From IMG/VR virus record IMGVR_UViG_3300043539_001043, positions 1 through 54,276 of that record: a stretch of DNA of 54,276 bases; one strand, 5' to 3'. The DNA comes from a virus. Below, one piece after another: positions 8,501 through 17,449 of this stretch (positions are counted from its first letter, which is position 1; each line of letters begins with the position of its first letter). The translations under genes were made by a program, and so were the position numbers. The notes beneath the pieces are model-generated. The model searched no databases and had not been told where the DNA came from. It saw only the letters and a program-made list of their open reading frames with translations.

Positions 8501-10148
8501 ATTTAGCGTACAATTTGGAACTGCACCATATGCTTATTCTATAAGTGGACCAAACGGTTATCTTAAAAAAGGAACAATTAACTCTAGTAATACTAATCTT
8601 TCAATTCCAAATTTAAGTGTTGGTACTTATACAATAATTGTTGTAGATAAAAATGGTAATTCAACTAAACAAACAGCAACAATTGCTGGACCACCTAAAT
8701 TATCAGCATCAGCAAGTGTTAGTAAAAATGCAACAAATGCAACAGTTGGTGACGGTATTATATTAATAACTGGTGTTAATGGTGGTTGTGGTGGATATAC
8801 TTACGAACTATTCAATAGTGATAATAAATCAATCACTACTGGTTCTGTTGCTGTAACTCAAATACCTTTTGAAATTAAAAATTTATTATCAGATAATAAA
8901 GGTAGTGGTTATAGATTAGTGATTAAAGATTCTTGCAACGCTATTGTTGAAATTAAAGATTTAAAAGTTACTGGTCCGACTCCATTGGTGATAACTGAAA
9001 AACATGTTGACATACAATGTTTTGGTGGTAAATCATCAACTAGTGAAGGTATCGCTGTTACTGTTAGTGGTGGAAAATTACCTTATACAGTAAACGTTAC
9101 TGGACCAAAAGGTTACTCAAATTCAATAATAAGTACAGATGGTTCTAATACAACATTTGTTGAACTATTTGCTGGTCAATACAATATAACAGTAACAGAT
9201 GCTTTTAATTCTTCATCAAATACTTCAGCAATAATTAAACATTTAACGCCAGAATTAAAAGCAACAAAACCATCAGCAGCATTATTAGCAAAACAATGTG
9301 ACCCAAATAAATATATAATACCAATAGATATAGCTAGTGGTGTGATAAATAATAATGTTTACATAGTTTATTCAATTGCTGGTAATGATAATGTAATAAT
9401 TAAACCTTATGTTACCAATCAACAAACGTATTTTGACTTACCAAGTTCTGCATTAGCTAATAACACTAAAATGACAGTTTATTTAGCTAATGACCAATTT
9501 AATGGCGACCCTAAATTAAGATGTATTCAAGAAATTAGCACATGGGTAAACATAAATAAAAGTGAAATTGAACTACCTAATGTTGCGTTAGAAATAAAAG
9601 ACAGAAGTAATTTACAACAATGTAGCAGACAAACAGTTACTGTTAAATTTGGTATTTCACATGTTGACAGTGGTGGTCTTTTAGGTGCATATACTAAAAG
9701 ATTCCCATACACATTAAAATATAAAATAAATAATGGTGCTGAAAAAACCGTAACAATAAGTAATATAACTCAACTCTCATTATTTAATGGTGATTTAACA
9801 TATAGTTTTGTTGAAAGTTTAGGTACGACATTTACTGGTACTAACGTTAAAGTAAATTTAACATTAATTGATAAAGTTGGTTGTGAGACAGCTAAGGAAC
9901 TTAATATAATAGTACCAGCTGTTGAGTTAAATGGTTCTATTAATAGAACTAGCACAGTGACTAATAACATTAAGTATTGTGAATATAAAATATCAGCTAA
10001 CGGTGGTATTGGTACGATAACACCAGCAGCACCATATTCATTAAACACTCCTTACCAAGCTGGTAGTGGTCAATCATGTCCTTCACCTTCATCAGTAAGT
10101 ATTTCAGTATCGGATAGTGTTGGTTGTTCAATTGTAATAAAAGGTTAA
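5550..10148 (+). CDS. Giant virion protein with SprB-type repeats and a hydrophobic/Cys-rich block
   Basis: A 1532-aa protein in the baseplate cluster. The N-terminal region (about 1-180) looks like a beta-sandwich with a 'GVPNAKVSIFVP' segment and a G-D-F-M-L-F-G-V-P-V-G-T-H-T strand, as in carboxypeptidase-regulatory-like domains. About residues 457-515 form a long hydrophobic block, enough for two membrane helices, directly followed by a Cys-rich stretch (C-D-F-C, C-C-D-C, and more) to about 563. Residues about 960-1225 hold three SprB-like beta repeats; the third shows Q-C-F-G-G-K followed by G-G-K-L-P-Y-T and ends G-Q-Y-N-I-T-V-T-D-A. SprB repeats are known from Flavobacterium gliding adhesins. 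The role is probably in host contact or envelope penetration; this is inferred, not shown. Confidence 0.8.
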   Translation: MSKTIRIRTTPNGGDNYLKVKIDQEFDYLETLSLKISQEEAYRNFCSDYGVVIGRVIVNNGFGVPNAKVSIFVPIDDEDKENPLIKSLYPYEIVTDRDLDGIRYNLFPKNNEKNDACFTPIGTMPSKREILDNPELEYIFTKYYKFTATTNASGDFMLFGVPVGTHTIHSDVDISDIGMASQKPYDLIAAGTPEKFFDSAQKFKYSKNLDSLVQVKSLNTSVNVQPFWGDTETCEIGITRVDLDMNLNIKSNAIFIGSIFGDSDTDGVSNRCRPRRIMGSLCEQITTSGRIEMIRETPDGNIERFDVDGGELIDEDGTWAYQLPMNLDYVVTDEFGQLVPSDNPSIGIATRANVRFRIGMSSAGDLDKRTRANFLVPNNPSNQSEIDYEFGSNTKATSFRSLYWNKIYTVSSFISRFQASSLNVRNFVGVKDVNACTGDKNPFPYNRVDSSGDPLYAFLCTLLTIMLFILVAINAVLIPIINFIVLLLNGILGIICSIIYGIGALLGAFPSWLLDVNKCDFCIAKGTCCDCFEILPYAPCLSILCPSTDGNVYAPGCYKKSLDFGTSLSKLKQKYDGSKTVFYPGDGVNDEFDALAGADDCLQASLAEALNVFRFDFYNDWVNGALYAFLIQYKKKRNGRTRFCEYDCEDFQGSEGYSGVDTDRENGPDNRCFTNYLLDSCYDGDPTDIFTMNGSEDKTFDSGGIKDGVLKNVEVFFKETKVEDVLYYASSMHDAKYKLFATDIVLLGSTESCDWQGMPSLYKLLQTTSYKLPSTTVEYEDPNDKSSVLTTGMVELNSKTPGLFFSINCLGIAMDYKQCLNVRHICEFGATTDDAITVNGVTIRPNGYLDYRDIDDDTGVFFRDIFYSLNKDLTYLSPSAPRYKFPTTPYNTNFNTQNLPTYDYNSKTQNGLEYANFRGYGGKNMFSQPQHSYFFYFGTKPGASAIEKLNQRYFGICPIITTDALSIKAASVGASITNPTGSIIFSVQFGTAPYAYSISGPNGYLKKGTINSSNTNLSIPNLSVGTYTIIVVDKNGNSTKQTATIAGPPKLSASASVSKNATNATVGDGIILITGVNGGCGGYTYELFNSDNKSITTGSVAVTQIPFEIKNLLSDNKGSGYRLVIKDSCNAIVEIKDLKVTGPTPLVITEKHVDIQCFGGKSSTSEGIAVTVSGGKLPYTVNVTGPKGYSNSIISTDGSNTTFVELFAGQYNITVTDAFNSSSNTSAIIKHLTPELKATKPSAALLAKQCDPNKYIIPIDIASGVINNNVYIVYSIAGNDNVIIKPYVTNQQTYFDLPSSALANNTKMTVYLANDQFNGDPKLRCIQEISTWVNINKSEIELPNVALEIKDRSNLQQCSRQTVTVKFGISHVDSGGLLGAYTKRFPYTLKYKINNGAEKTVTISNITQLSLFNGDLTYSFVESLGTTFTGTNVKVNLTLIDKVGCETAKELNIIVPAVELNGSINRTSTVTNNIKYCEYKISANGGIGTITPAAPYSLNTPYQAGSGQSCPSPSSVSISVSDSVGCSIVIKG

Positions 10149-10150
10149 TT

Positions 10151-11956
10151 ATGAGTGATGATAGAATAAGACAAAGACTAAATAGTCAAACATCAAAAGA
10201 ATCAATGAATGTTGATAATTTTATAAAGGTTAACTTACAAAACACTAGTAGGTTAATGCCAAATAATGAAATTTATAAAATAGTTAATGTTGATGAGCGT
10301 TTTGATAAAGAAAGACAAGGTAGCAAAACATATAGAATTCTTGGTACAATAAACCCATTAGTAAGTAATGTATTATTTAATTTGTCTGATTCATTAAAAT
10401 CAGACAAATTTACATTAGCTGGGTTTAACTCTATGCCAGATTTTTTAGATTTATCATATCCAAAAGATAATAATAATGCTGATGATACTGACAATACATT
10501 CCCTACAGCTATTGATAATTTTTTAACTGAAAGAGATGGTTGGTTCGGTTATTATAGTTCAGATGTAACTGAAAATTGTAAATATTACGATATGGAACCA
10601 ATCAGAAGTAGATTTAGTTTTTTACCAGATTACGAACCATTCCATAATACTAATAATTTAAAAAGTGTTAAAAACTGGGAATTAACAATTACCTACCCTA
10701 GTTCTATTGATGATAAACATTCTTTAGTAAATGGAGGCTTATTAATAATTGACACAGAATCGGTAACAATATCAGATAAACAAATGACGATATTTAAAGT
10801 ACCATGTAGACATAATTTAAATATTGGTGATACAGTAAGAATCGTTAACACAAATGGGTTTAATGGTGATTATACAGTATATTCATTAGGTGACACAACA
10901 AATAATTTAAAAGATTATTGTTTTGTGTTAGAAGTTGCGTCAACTGGAACATTAACACCTAACTCTAGGTTTAAAAAAATTATGGATGATGAAGAATGTG
11001 TTTATTATTTTAGGAAATTTAAAAAGATAAAAACTAAATCAACAATCACTATTGAAACAGATGATTACGATATATATAATGCTAGTTTTTCTCAAAACTT
11101 ATTTAATGACAGATTACAACAATTTATTTTTAATGAAGATATTGATGTTGCAGAATTAAAAGATAATCTAGGTAGACCATTAAGCGAGTTATTTTTAACA
11201 ATAGTTAAAACTAGCAGCAACAATTTATTTTCTAGAGTTTCATCTGGATTGGAATTACCTTACTTTTCTATTTACGATTCAAATAATATTCAACAACACA
11301 TTTTAAACGTTCCAGTGATACAAAAAATTCATAATGGTGTTACCATACCATTTACTTCATTTAAGCCCTTAGAATCGACTGTACAAATAGATAACAACAA
11401 TTCTTCACAAGGTAACAATGAGTATTATGGTGATTTAGTTGAATACAATAAAAAAACATTGAATGAAACACGTTTAGAAGAAGTATTTTATCGATTCAAC
11501 ACGTTAAATAGAGAAACCCCTTCTACTTTAAGTTATATAAATGAAAAAACAACAAAAACATCTGGACAAGCAACAACTACAATTGATTTAGGGCCAAGAC
11601 ATGAAGGTTATTACTATAGAGCCCACTATCAAACTGTGATTAGACGTTTTTCTAATTATGTTGAACAAGGTGATGAATTTACAGTTGATATACCAAGTTA
11701 CGCAATAAATTTAGGTGATGGTAGAATTATATGGAGAGACATGTTAGATATTGGCCAAAACGATAGTGACGAAATAGCAATTGATTATCCATTTTTAAAC
11801 GGTTCTCATTACTTGTATAACAATTATATGTTTAAAGTAAAAAGACAAGACCCTTTTGGTATATGGAAATTATTATGGACAAAATTTCCTTCAGACTATT
11901 TAGGTAATAGAATAACAGATAAATATAATACCACACCAACAGAAGATGTATGTTAA
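10151..11956 (+). CDS. Putative structural (baseplate) protein, 601 aa
   Basis: A large protein without a recognised family. I chose the ATG at 10151, 2 nt after the preceding stop, giving M-S-D-D-R-I-R-Q; the in-frame ATG at 10124 would overlap the previous gene by 25 nt and adds an unlikely N-terminus. The sequence is rich in Asn, Thr and aromatic residues, with alternating beta-type segments and few charged helices, like tail and baseplate proteins. It overlaps the next gene by 11 nt. Its size recalls T4 gp10, but I see no motif that supports that equivalence. Confidence 0.7.
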   Translation: MSDDRIRQRLNSQTSKESMNVDNFIKVNLQNTSRLMPNNEIYKIVNVDERFDKERQGSKTYRILGTINPLVSNVLFNLSDSLKSDKFTLAGFNSMPDFLDLSYPKDNNNADDTDNTFPTAIDNFLTERDGWFGYYSSDVTENCKYYDMEPIRSRFSFLPDYEPFHNTNNLKSVKNWELTITYPSSIDDKHSLVNGGLLIIDTESVTISDKQMTIFKVPCRHNLNIGDTVRIVNTNGFNGDYTVYSLGDTTNNLKDYCFVLEVASTGTLTPNSRFKKIMDDEECVYYFRKFKKIKTKSTITIETDDYDIYNASFSQNLFNDRLQQFIFNEDIDVAELKDNLGRPLSELFLTIVKTSSNNLFSRVSSGLELPYFSIYDSNNIQQHILNVPVIQKIHNGVTIPFTSFKPLESTVQIDNNNSSQGNNEYYGDLVEYNKKTLNETRLEEVFYRFNTLNRETPSTLSYINEKTTKTSGQATTTIDLGPRHEGYYYRAHYQTVIRRFSNYVEQGDEFTVDIPSYAINLGDGRIIWRDMLDIGQNDSDEIAIDYPFLNGSHYLYNNYMFKVKRQDPFGIWKLLWTKFPSDYLGNRITDKYNTTPTEDVC

Positions 11957-12773
11957 AAAATTTACAATAAACAGTAAGAGTTTAGGTTCTAATTATTTTT
12001 ATTTACCTATACCAGCTCAAACCGAATTTCAAATAGTTGATAATTACGAGGTAATTGAAGAAATATTTGTTAAAGAACAAGTAGAAACTTCCATCAACCC
12101 AATTTCTGATTACGAAAAAACTAGATTTTCACCAGTTAATAGTAATGGTAACCCAATAAATACAGTAATTTATAATTTTAACTTTTTAAATAGCAGCAAT
12201 TCTTATTCTAGTTTTTATAGCGATATTAATTTTACAAACGAAGAATTAAGTAATAGAAAAAATAGTTTTATTTATAGTTCTGTTGATTTATTATTTTATG
12301 ACACAGACAATCCGTTGACGCAAAGATTAGTAAATAAAATAAATATTAATTGTCTTTTAAATAGTATTGATTTTGATAAAGATGGTAGAGTTAAACCAGC
12401 AAATCAAATACAAGTTAAGTTTATTTTAACAAATCCATTGGTTGTTAAAAACGGTATATCAAATGGTTATTTTATTTATGATTTTAAAAATCAAATTGCC
12501 ATCAATGAATCAAAAGATTTATATATGAAAGCTGTTTTTAAAAATGCTAAAAACGGTAAAACTTTGAATATGATGGTTAAAAACTCACCACAATATATAG
12601 ATAAGTTAGTTAAAGAATTATATACTAAATATAAAATAATAAGAACCAACACTGGTTTTAAGTATTATATTGATTCAACTTATCAAGGGAATGGAACAGC
12701 TTTACCTAACAATAATGTAAGTTATAACAATGAAACCGTAATTGTTAATTTATATCAAATAAACGCATTGTAA
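11946..12773 (+). CDS. Putative structural protein, 275 aa
   Basis: Function not recognised. The protein is Asn/Ser/Tyr-rich and mostly beta in character, with no signal peptide or membrane segment. Its start ATG overlaps the end of the preceding gene by 11 nt, and its TAA shares one base with the next ATG (TAATG), so the three genes 10151-13654 are translationally coupled. This coupling and the position between wedge proteins suggest a subunit of the same baseplate subassembly. Confidence 0.7.
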   Translation: MYVKKFTINSKSLGSNYFYLPIPAQTEFQIVDNYEVIEEIFVKEQVETSINPISDYEKTRFSPVNSNGNPINTVIYNFNFLNSSNSYSSFYSDINFTNEELSNRKNSFIYSSVDLLFYDTDNPLTQRLVNKININCLLNSIDFDKDGRVKPANQIQVKFILTNPLVVKNGISNGYFIYDFKNQIAINESKDLYMKAVFKNAKNGKTLNMMVKNSPQYIDKLVKELYTKYKIIRTNTGFKYYIDSTYQGNGTALPNNNVSYNNETVIVNLYQINAL

Positions 12774-13654
12774 TGGAAGTTATTAAAAGAACAATAAATT
12801 TAGAAGAGTATACTGATAGAGCTGATAAATCTAAAACATGGGGTGCAATGACTGCATCAACATTTTTTGTTAAAATAATTTTAACACAAACAATGGATGA
12901 TATGGGATTATTCACAGATATTGATTTTGTGACATATGATAAAACTAATTCATCAGTTGATTACACTATTTTGAAAGATAAATTAAGTAAGTTAAACATA
13001 TCGTTTCCGTTTATGAAAAATAAACCTAACCCTATATTTAATAATTTAAATACGCCATATAATTTATCATACGTTTTAAGATACCCAACAAGTACTGAAA
13101 AAGATTATTATAATTACGTCAACGCTGCTATTACTGGTATGACAGAAAGTAAAGTTGAAGATTTAAAATCATACGATAGAAATTTACCTTATAGAACTGG
13201 TTTCGATATAAATAAAGAAACCTATACAAATTATAAAGGCGACCAAGTAATTGGTGTTGACAGAATTAAAAGTTATGCAGAACCAAAAATATATGTGTTA
13301 GATACTGTTAATGATGCTAATTTAGGAACCCAAACACAAACAACTGGGTTAAGATATGTTGAATACACTGGTCAAACTAGGTTTGTTACAATAGATGATA
13401 AACCAATGACAATACCGTTAACAATTGTTAACTATATTGGTGAAGGATTCAATACAACTAACATTTCATTTAGTGGTTTAACAAAAGAAGAATATTTATT
13501 AGGCATTATTTCTGTTCCAGAAGTGTATGACGATGTATTTATAGAAAGAGGTATTAATAATGTCTTTGAGAATCATTTAAGATTGGCTGAAATAAAATCA
13601 TTAGGTGATGTTGCAACTTATAATGGAGGTTATTTTAAAGTTACAAGACAATAA
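12773..13654 (+). CDS. Putative structural protein, 293 aa
   Basis: Unrecognised protein starting on the A of the preceding stop (TAATG). It opens with a short basic segment and continues with beta-rich, Asn/Thr/Tyr-rich sequence and no membrane span. It is the third member of a coupled trio in the baseplate cluster. Its reading frame remains open for another 47 codons after the TAA stop (see the small frame at 13655-13798), so a longer ancestral or readthrough form is conceivable. Confidence 0.7.
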   Translation: MEVIKRTINLEEYTDRADKSKTWGAMTASTFFVKIILTQTMDDMGLFTDIDFVTYDKTNSSVDYTILKDKLSKLNISFPFMKNKPNPIFNNLNTPYNLSYVLRYPTSTEKDYYNYVNAAITGMTESKVEDLKSYDRNLPYRTGFDINKETYTNYKGDQVIGVDRIKSYAEPKIYVLDTVNDANLGTQTQTTGLRYVEYTGQTRFVTIDDKPMTIPLTIVNYIGEGFNTTNISFSGLTKEEYLLGIISVPEVYDDVFIERGINNVFENHLRLAEIKSLGDVATYNGGYFKVTRQ

Positions 13655-13798
13655 AATATAACACAAAAAAAAAAAGAAATTAATGATAAATGGTTACTTT
13701 CATACCATTTGTTGTTACCTTTATATGAAATAAATAAATTATCTAACTATGAAATTAATTTTATGGTTAAAGAAATAAAAAAACAAATAAAAAAGTAA
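13655..13798 (+). CDS. Possible small ORF or readthrough tail without an ATG start
   Basis: The frame of the preceding gene continues open after its TAA for 47 codons and ends in TAA one base before the next ATG. The encoded sequence is protein-like (it includes K-W-L-L-S-Y-H-L-L-L-P-L-Y-E-I-N-K-L), but the only ATG lies near its end. Possible starts are ATT at 13679, just after an 11-A run, or TTG codons at 13709 and 13712; stop-codon readthrough is another option. In the other frames, ATG-started peptides are only 12-16 codons. This may also be simple AT-rich spacer. Confidence 0.25.
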   Translation, partial: NITQKKKEINDKWLLSYHLLLPLYEINKLSNYEINFMVKEIKKQIKK

Positions 13799-13799
13799 T

Positions 13800-14723
13800 A
13801 TGGCTACTGGAACATACGGAACAATAAGACCAGCTGATATTTCACCAGAAGATGTTGAAATATTTTATCATTTCACTCCAAGCAGAGATAAAAATGATGA
13901 CCCTACATTTACTAAATTAAATTCAGTTGACGTTTTACAAAAAGTTGACAACCCTAACAAAGGATTGTCAGATGTAACATCTTTTGAAATTTTTGGTGGG
14001 GTGTATACATTAAAATTACCAGTATCTGATTTTTCAGCAAAAGGTTTTTACACTATTGTAATTAAACCAGCTGAGATTAGAGTTAAAATAGTTGATGTAG
14101 GTGTACTATCAGCATACCCAGACATTAAAGGTGTTTTATTTGACCTTTCTAGTGTACCAACTGAATTTGCTAATAAATTTGAGAACAACGGTTTAAGTGG
14201 TTATAGAATCGAATATTTAAATACTACATCATCAACAACTGACGCTAAAATAAATAATTTTTATAGAGTTATTACATCTAATAACAGAGCTGAACCAGTT
14301 AACCAAAATTTAACTAACTCAAATCAAAAAGCGATTAGATATCGTTTAAATGATAATTCTAGTTTAACGTTTTGTACTTTAACACCTTCATCAGCACCAA
14401 ATGTTAAGCCTAATGCAACACCATTTATAGGGCAGCCTAATCAACAAGTTATTATAACTAATACGTTTTTTAACCCTATTATGATTGAAGTTGAAATGGT
14501 TGAACACGATTTTGAAACTTTAGCATATGCACTATATGGTAATCAAACAAAAAGTCTTGAAGATGGTATTTATACTATATATAACTTTAGTAACAATATT
14601 TATAAACAATACAACTTGTATGAAATTAAAGACCAATTTAGTGGTAAACAATTGTTTGAAGTTAGAGAGCAACGAAATGTTATTGATTTTTCAAAAGCAT
14701 TTTCAAATATTACAACTATTTAA
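13800..14723 (+). CDS. Putative baseplate/tail protein, 307 aa
   Basis: Unrecognised protein starting M-A-T-G-T-Y-G-T. It is mainly beta, with no signal peptide or membrane segment. The N-terminal half includes 'FEIFGGVYTLKLPVSDF' and 'FYTIVIKPAEI', strands typical of Ig-like or baseplate domains. The C-terminal portion contains many aromatic and Asn residues. It precedes the gp7/gpI-like gene by 15 nt, so it is likely part of the same wedge/fibre-attachment assembly. I cannot match it to a T4 gene. Confidence 0.7.
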   Translation: MATGTYGTIRPADISPEDVEIFYHFTPSRDKNDDPTFTKLNSVDVLQKVDNPNKGLSDVTSFEIFGGVYTLKLPVSDFSAKGFYTIVIKPAEIRVKIVDVGVLSAYPDIKGVLFDLSSVPTEFANKFENNGLSGYRIEYLNTTSSTTDAKINNFYRVITSNNRAEPVNQNLTNSNQKAIRYRLNDNSSLTFCTLTPSSAPNVKPNATPFIGQPNQQVIITNTFFNPIMIEVEMVEHDFETLAYALYGNQTKSLEDGIYTIYNFSNNIYKQYNLYEIKDQFSGKQLFEVREQRNVIDFSKAFSNITTI

Positions 14724-14738
14724 AAATTAAATTGATAA

Positions 14739-17444
14739 ATGGCTAAAAAAATTAAAGTACCTGGGTATTCTAAAAAAACAATCTATAATAGAAATATAGA
14801 ATACACTGAATTCAGTCCAGACCTAGTTGGTTTACAGTTAACCAATAATGGGGGTAACACTTTATTCACTATGGGTAACTTTAGTGTGACAACAAACTTA
14901 GACCCTAAAGTAACAAAAAACTACATCACAAATAATTTCTCAAAGTTTTATTCTATTGATGAATTAACTCCTAACGATACTCAATTCCAAGAAATCGTTA
15001 AAGCTAACGCAAAAACAATTTTAAGACTAGATTCTACGAACCTTAAAAATCATGCGTTATTTGGGTCAATGAGTGAATATTTTAGGGTTACTTTAGAAGA
15101 TATAATAACTTCATGGCCAGCGTCAATCTACGTAAACGCTATTAATCCTTCTATTAGTATTTTAACAAATACTTATGAAGATTATTCATACGATATATTA
15201 ACAAATTTAGCAACTTTTAAAGTAAGTACTGGTGCGTTAATAAATAAATATGATATTAATTATGTTCAAACTGGAACATTGCTTAATACATACAACGAAA
15301 GTAATAAACTTAGAGATTTAGTCATTAATTATTTAGAATATTGTGTATTCATTAATGACACTGAATACAATTTAGTAGAATTTATTGGTTCTAATGATGT
15401 TGAGAATGATTATATTTATTTAACAGTTGTTGGTGACCCATTTGGTAATAGTGTAAGTCAAACGCTAACTTATCACATTAAACCAAAAAGTGCTGCAACA
15501 AATTTATTTTTCAATACATTAGACGGATTAAAAAAAGTTTTATTAAACTTAACAACAATACCAAAATACACAATAACATTTGAATATCCACAAAAATCAG
15601 AAACTGGTAATTTAATAACACAAACTAAAACTTTAACATGGCCAGTAAAAGATGGTTATAATTTAGAATTTAACAGTGTTGATTATGAAAATTATGTCAC
15701 AGACATATTAGAAATGGTTAATGAATTTGACGCAAATGAAACAAGTTTAATGACTAGATTTTTAGTTTCTGAATCAATTTCTAGTTTTGATACTTTACCA
15801 GTACGTTTAGATGAATTACATCAAGACACAACTACTGGACAAAAAGTAACAAAAACTTTAAACATTTATGGTAGGTCTTTTGATGATATAAATAAATTCA
15901 TCAAAGGTATCTCATTTGCACATGTTGTTACATACAACAAAAAGAACAACATGCCAGATAAATATTTAAAAGATTTGGCAAGAGTTTTAGGGTGGGAATT
16001 AATAACATCTGTCTTAGGTGATGACTTATTAGAAACTTTCACTAAAAGTGAAAAGTCTAGCTACGCTGGTCAATCAATTGGTATGACTCCTTCTGAAGTT
16101 GATATTGAACTATGGAGAAGATTAATATTAAACTCACCATGGATATGGAAAGCAAAAGGTGCTAGAAAGTCAGTTGAATTTTTATTAAAGTTTTTAGGTA
16201 TACCTAATGGTTTAATAACATTTAACGAATACATTTATTTAGCTGATGGTCCAATTGATATTGATTTATTTTTGGAAGTTTTAGATGCAAATGGATTAGA
16301 TACTGACCCTAGTTTATATCCAGTTGACACTGATGGGTATCCAAAACCTTTACCTAACTCTGATGAAATGTATTACCAAAATTATGGGTTATGGTATAGA
16401 CAGACTGGTGGTCAAATGGCCGACATAGATATATTATTAGGTAATAACCCTCACGTAGGACCATACGATGGAGGTTCTAAATACATTAACCAATTCAGAA
16501 CACTAATACCTAATTTTTCAACAGTAACTGTTAGTACAACAGCTAGAGTTAGTAATACTAGTAATCTATTTACAAATTACAATTTAGGACTTATTAATGG
16601 TTATAATGGTCAAACATATATTGATATAGTTGATGATGCTGGTAACGATTTAGATAGCTGTTATGTTTACACTGCCGAGGTTATTCCAGACCCAATGCCA
16701 ACACAAACAGTTAGTGTTTGTGGATGTCCATGTGAAGGGGATGATGATGCTTTGAATGTTTGTGTAACTAAAGCTGGTTCAACCACTTTAACTTGTGATA
16801 ATATAATAAGTAAACAACTTGACGCACCAACTGGTATTTATGTGTTTGAATTGTATGAAAGAGACGCAAAAGGTGTACCAATAAAAAATGATACTAGTGC
16901 TAATTATAGCAGCATTTTTATTGATAAAGAATGTTGTAAAACTATTGGTGGTACATCAATGTTCTTTGAAAGTCAATATGAAGAAGGTATAGATTCACCA
17001 ACATCTTTAAACATGATGACTAGTGGTAATATTTGTTGTGGTAATAATAAATGTGGGTGTACAGCAGCATGTAAATGGAGTATGAGGGAAGTTATATATG
17101 ATAGAGTTGGTGATTCTTACTCTAGAGGCGATATATTGCAACCAACTATAGTTCCAATTGGGTCTACCAATAAATTTTTAACATTTAAAAGTTTTTATGG
17201 TGATGGTAGATTAGCATTAGTAACCCCAGATGGGTCACATTGTCCAACATATTATACAATATCAACAAAAATAAAAGACCCTTACACTAACATTGAAGGG
17301 TTTGGGTGTAAATTAACAAATGCTGGTATAGCAGATTTAAATTTAGGTTTAGAAGGTTATATGTATCAGTATATAGAGGGAAAAATTAAAGGTGAAATAG
17401 GTTGTTGCGAACCTTTAACACTAACAAAAAGTTTATATGAATAA
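14739..17444 (+). CDS. Baseplate wedge protein, gp7/gpI-like, with Cys-rich extension
   Basis: A 901-aa protein. Residues about 405-490 match the pattern of tail protein I (P2 gpI; functional equivalent of T4 gp7): 'YLKDLARVLGWEL', then a W-R-R-L-I-L-N-S-P-W-I-W-K-A-K-G segment and the R-K-S-V-E-F-L-L-K-F-L-G helix. In contractile tails this protein pairs with gp6/gpJ in each wedge. The C-terminal quarter (about 660-781) is unusually rich in Cys, with C-G-C-P-C, E-C-C, I-C-C-G and C-G-C-T-A-A-C clusters, suggesting a metal-binding or disulfide-stabilised module. The 1978-aa fibre-like gene follows 5 nt later. The wedge assignment is fairly good; the extension is unexplained. Confidence 0.65.
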   Translation: MAKKIKVPGYSKKTIYNRNIEYTEFSPDLVGLQLTNNGGNTLFTMGNFSVTTNLDPKVTKNYITNNFSKFYSIDELTPNDTQFQEIVKANAKTILRLDSTNLKNHALFGSMSEYFRVTLEDIITSWPASIYVNAINPSISILTNTYEDYSYDILTNLATFKVSTGALINKYDINYVQTGTLLNTYNESNKLRDLVINYLEYCVFINDTEYNLVEFIGSNDVENDYIYLTVVGDPFGNSVSQTLTYHIKPKSAATNLFFNTLDGLKKVLLNLTTIPKYTITFEYPQKSETGNLITQTKTLTWPVKDGYNLEFNSVDYENYVTDILEMVNEFDANETSLMTRFLVSESISSFDTLPVRLDELHQDTTTGQKVTKTLNIYGRSFDDINKFIKGISFAHVVTYNKKNNMPDKYLKDLARVLGWELITSVLGDDLLETFTKSEKSSYAGQSIGMTPSEVDIELWRRLILNSPWIWKAKGARKSVEFLLKFLGIPNGLITFNEYIYLADGPIDIDLFLEVLDANGLDTDPSLYPVDTDGYPKPLPNSDEMYYQNYGLWYRQTGGQMADIDILLGNNPHVGPYDGGSKYINQFRTLIPNFSTVTVSTTARVSNTSNLFTNYNLGLINGYNGQTYIDIVDDAGNDLDSCYVYTAEVIPDPMPTQTVSVCGCPCEGDDDALNVCVTKAGSTTLTCDNIISKQLDAPTGIYVFELYERDAKGVPIKNDTSANYSSIFIDKECCKTIGGTSMFFESQYEEGIDSPTSLNMMTSGNICCGNNKCGCTAACKWSMREVIYDRVGDSYSRGDILQPTIVPIGSTNKFLTFKSFYGDGRLALVTPDGSHCPTYYTISTKIKDPYTNIEGFGCKLTNAGIADLNLGLEGYMYQYIEGKIKGEIGCCEPLTLTKSLYE

Positions 17445-17449
17445 TTAAA

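Noticed and set aside
10124-10150. Upstream ATG extending the 601-aa structural protein into the preceding gene
   Set aside because: ATG 10151 directly follows the previous stop, as is usual here; the extension gives a Cys/Arg N-terminus with no family support.
13665-13675. The 11-A run as a programmed frameshift site
   Set aside because: The frame that is open after the run is the same frame as before the preceding stop, so a shift would not join the two.
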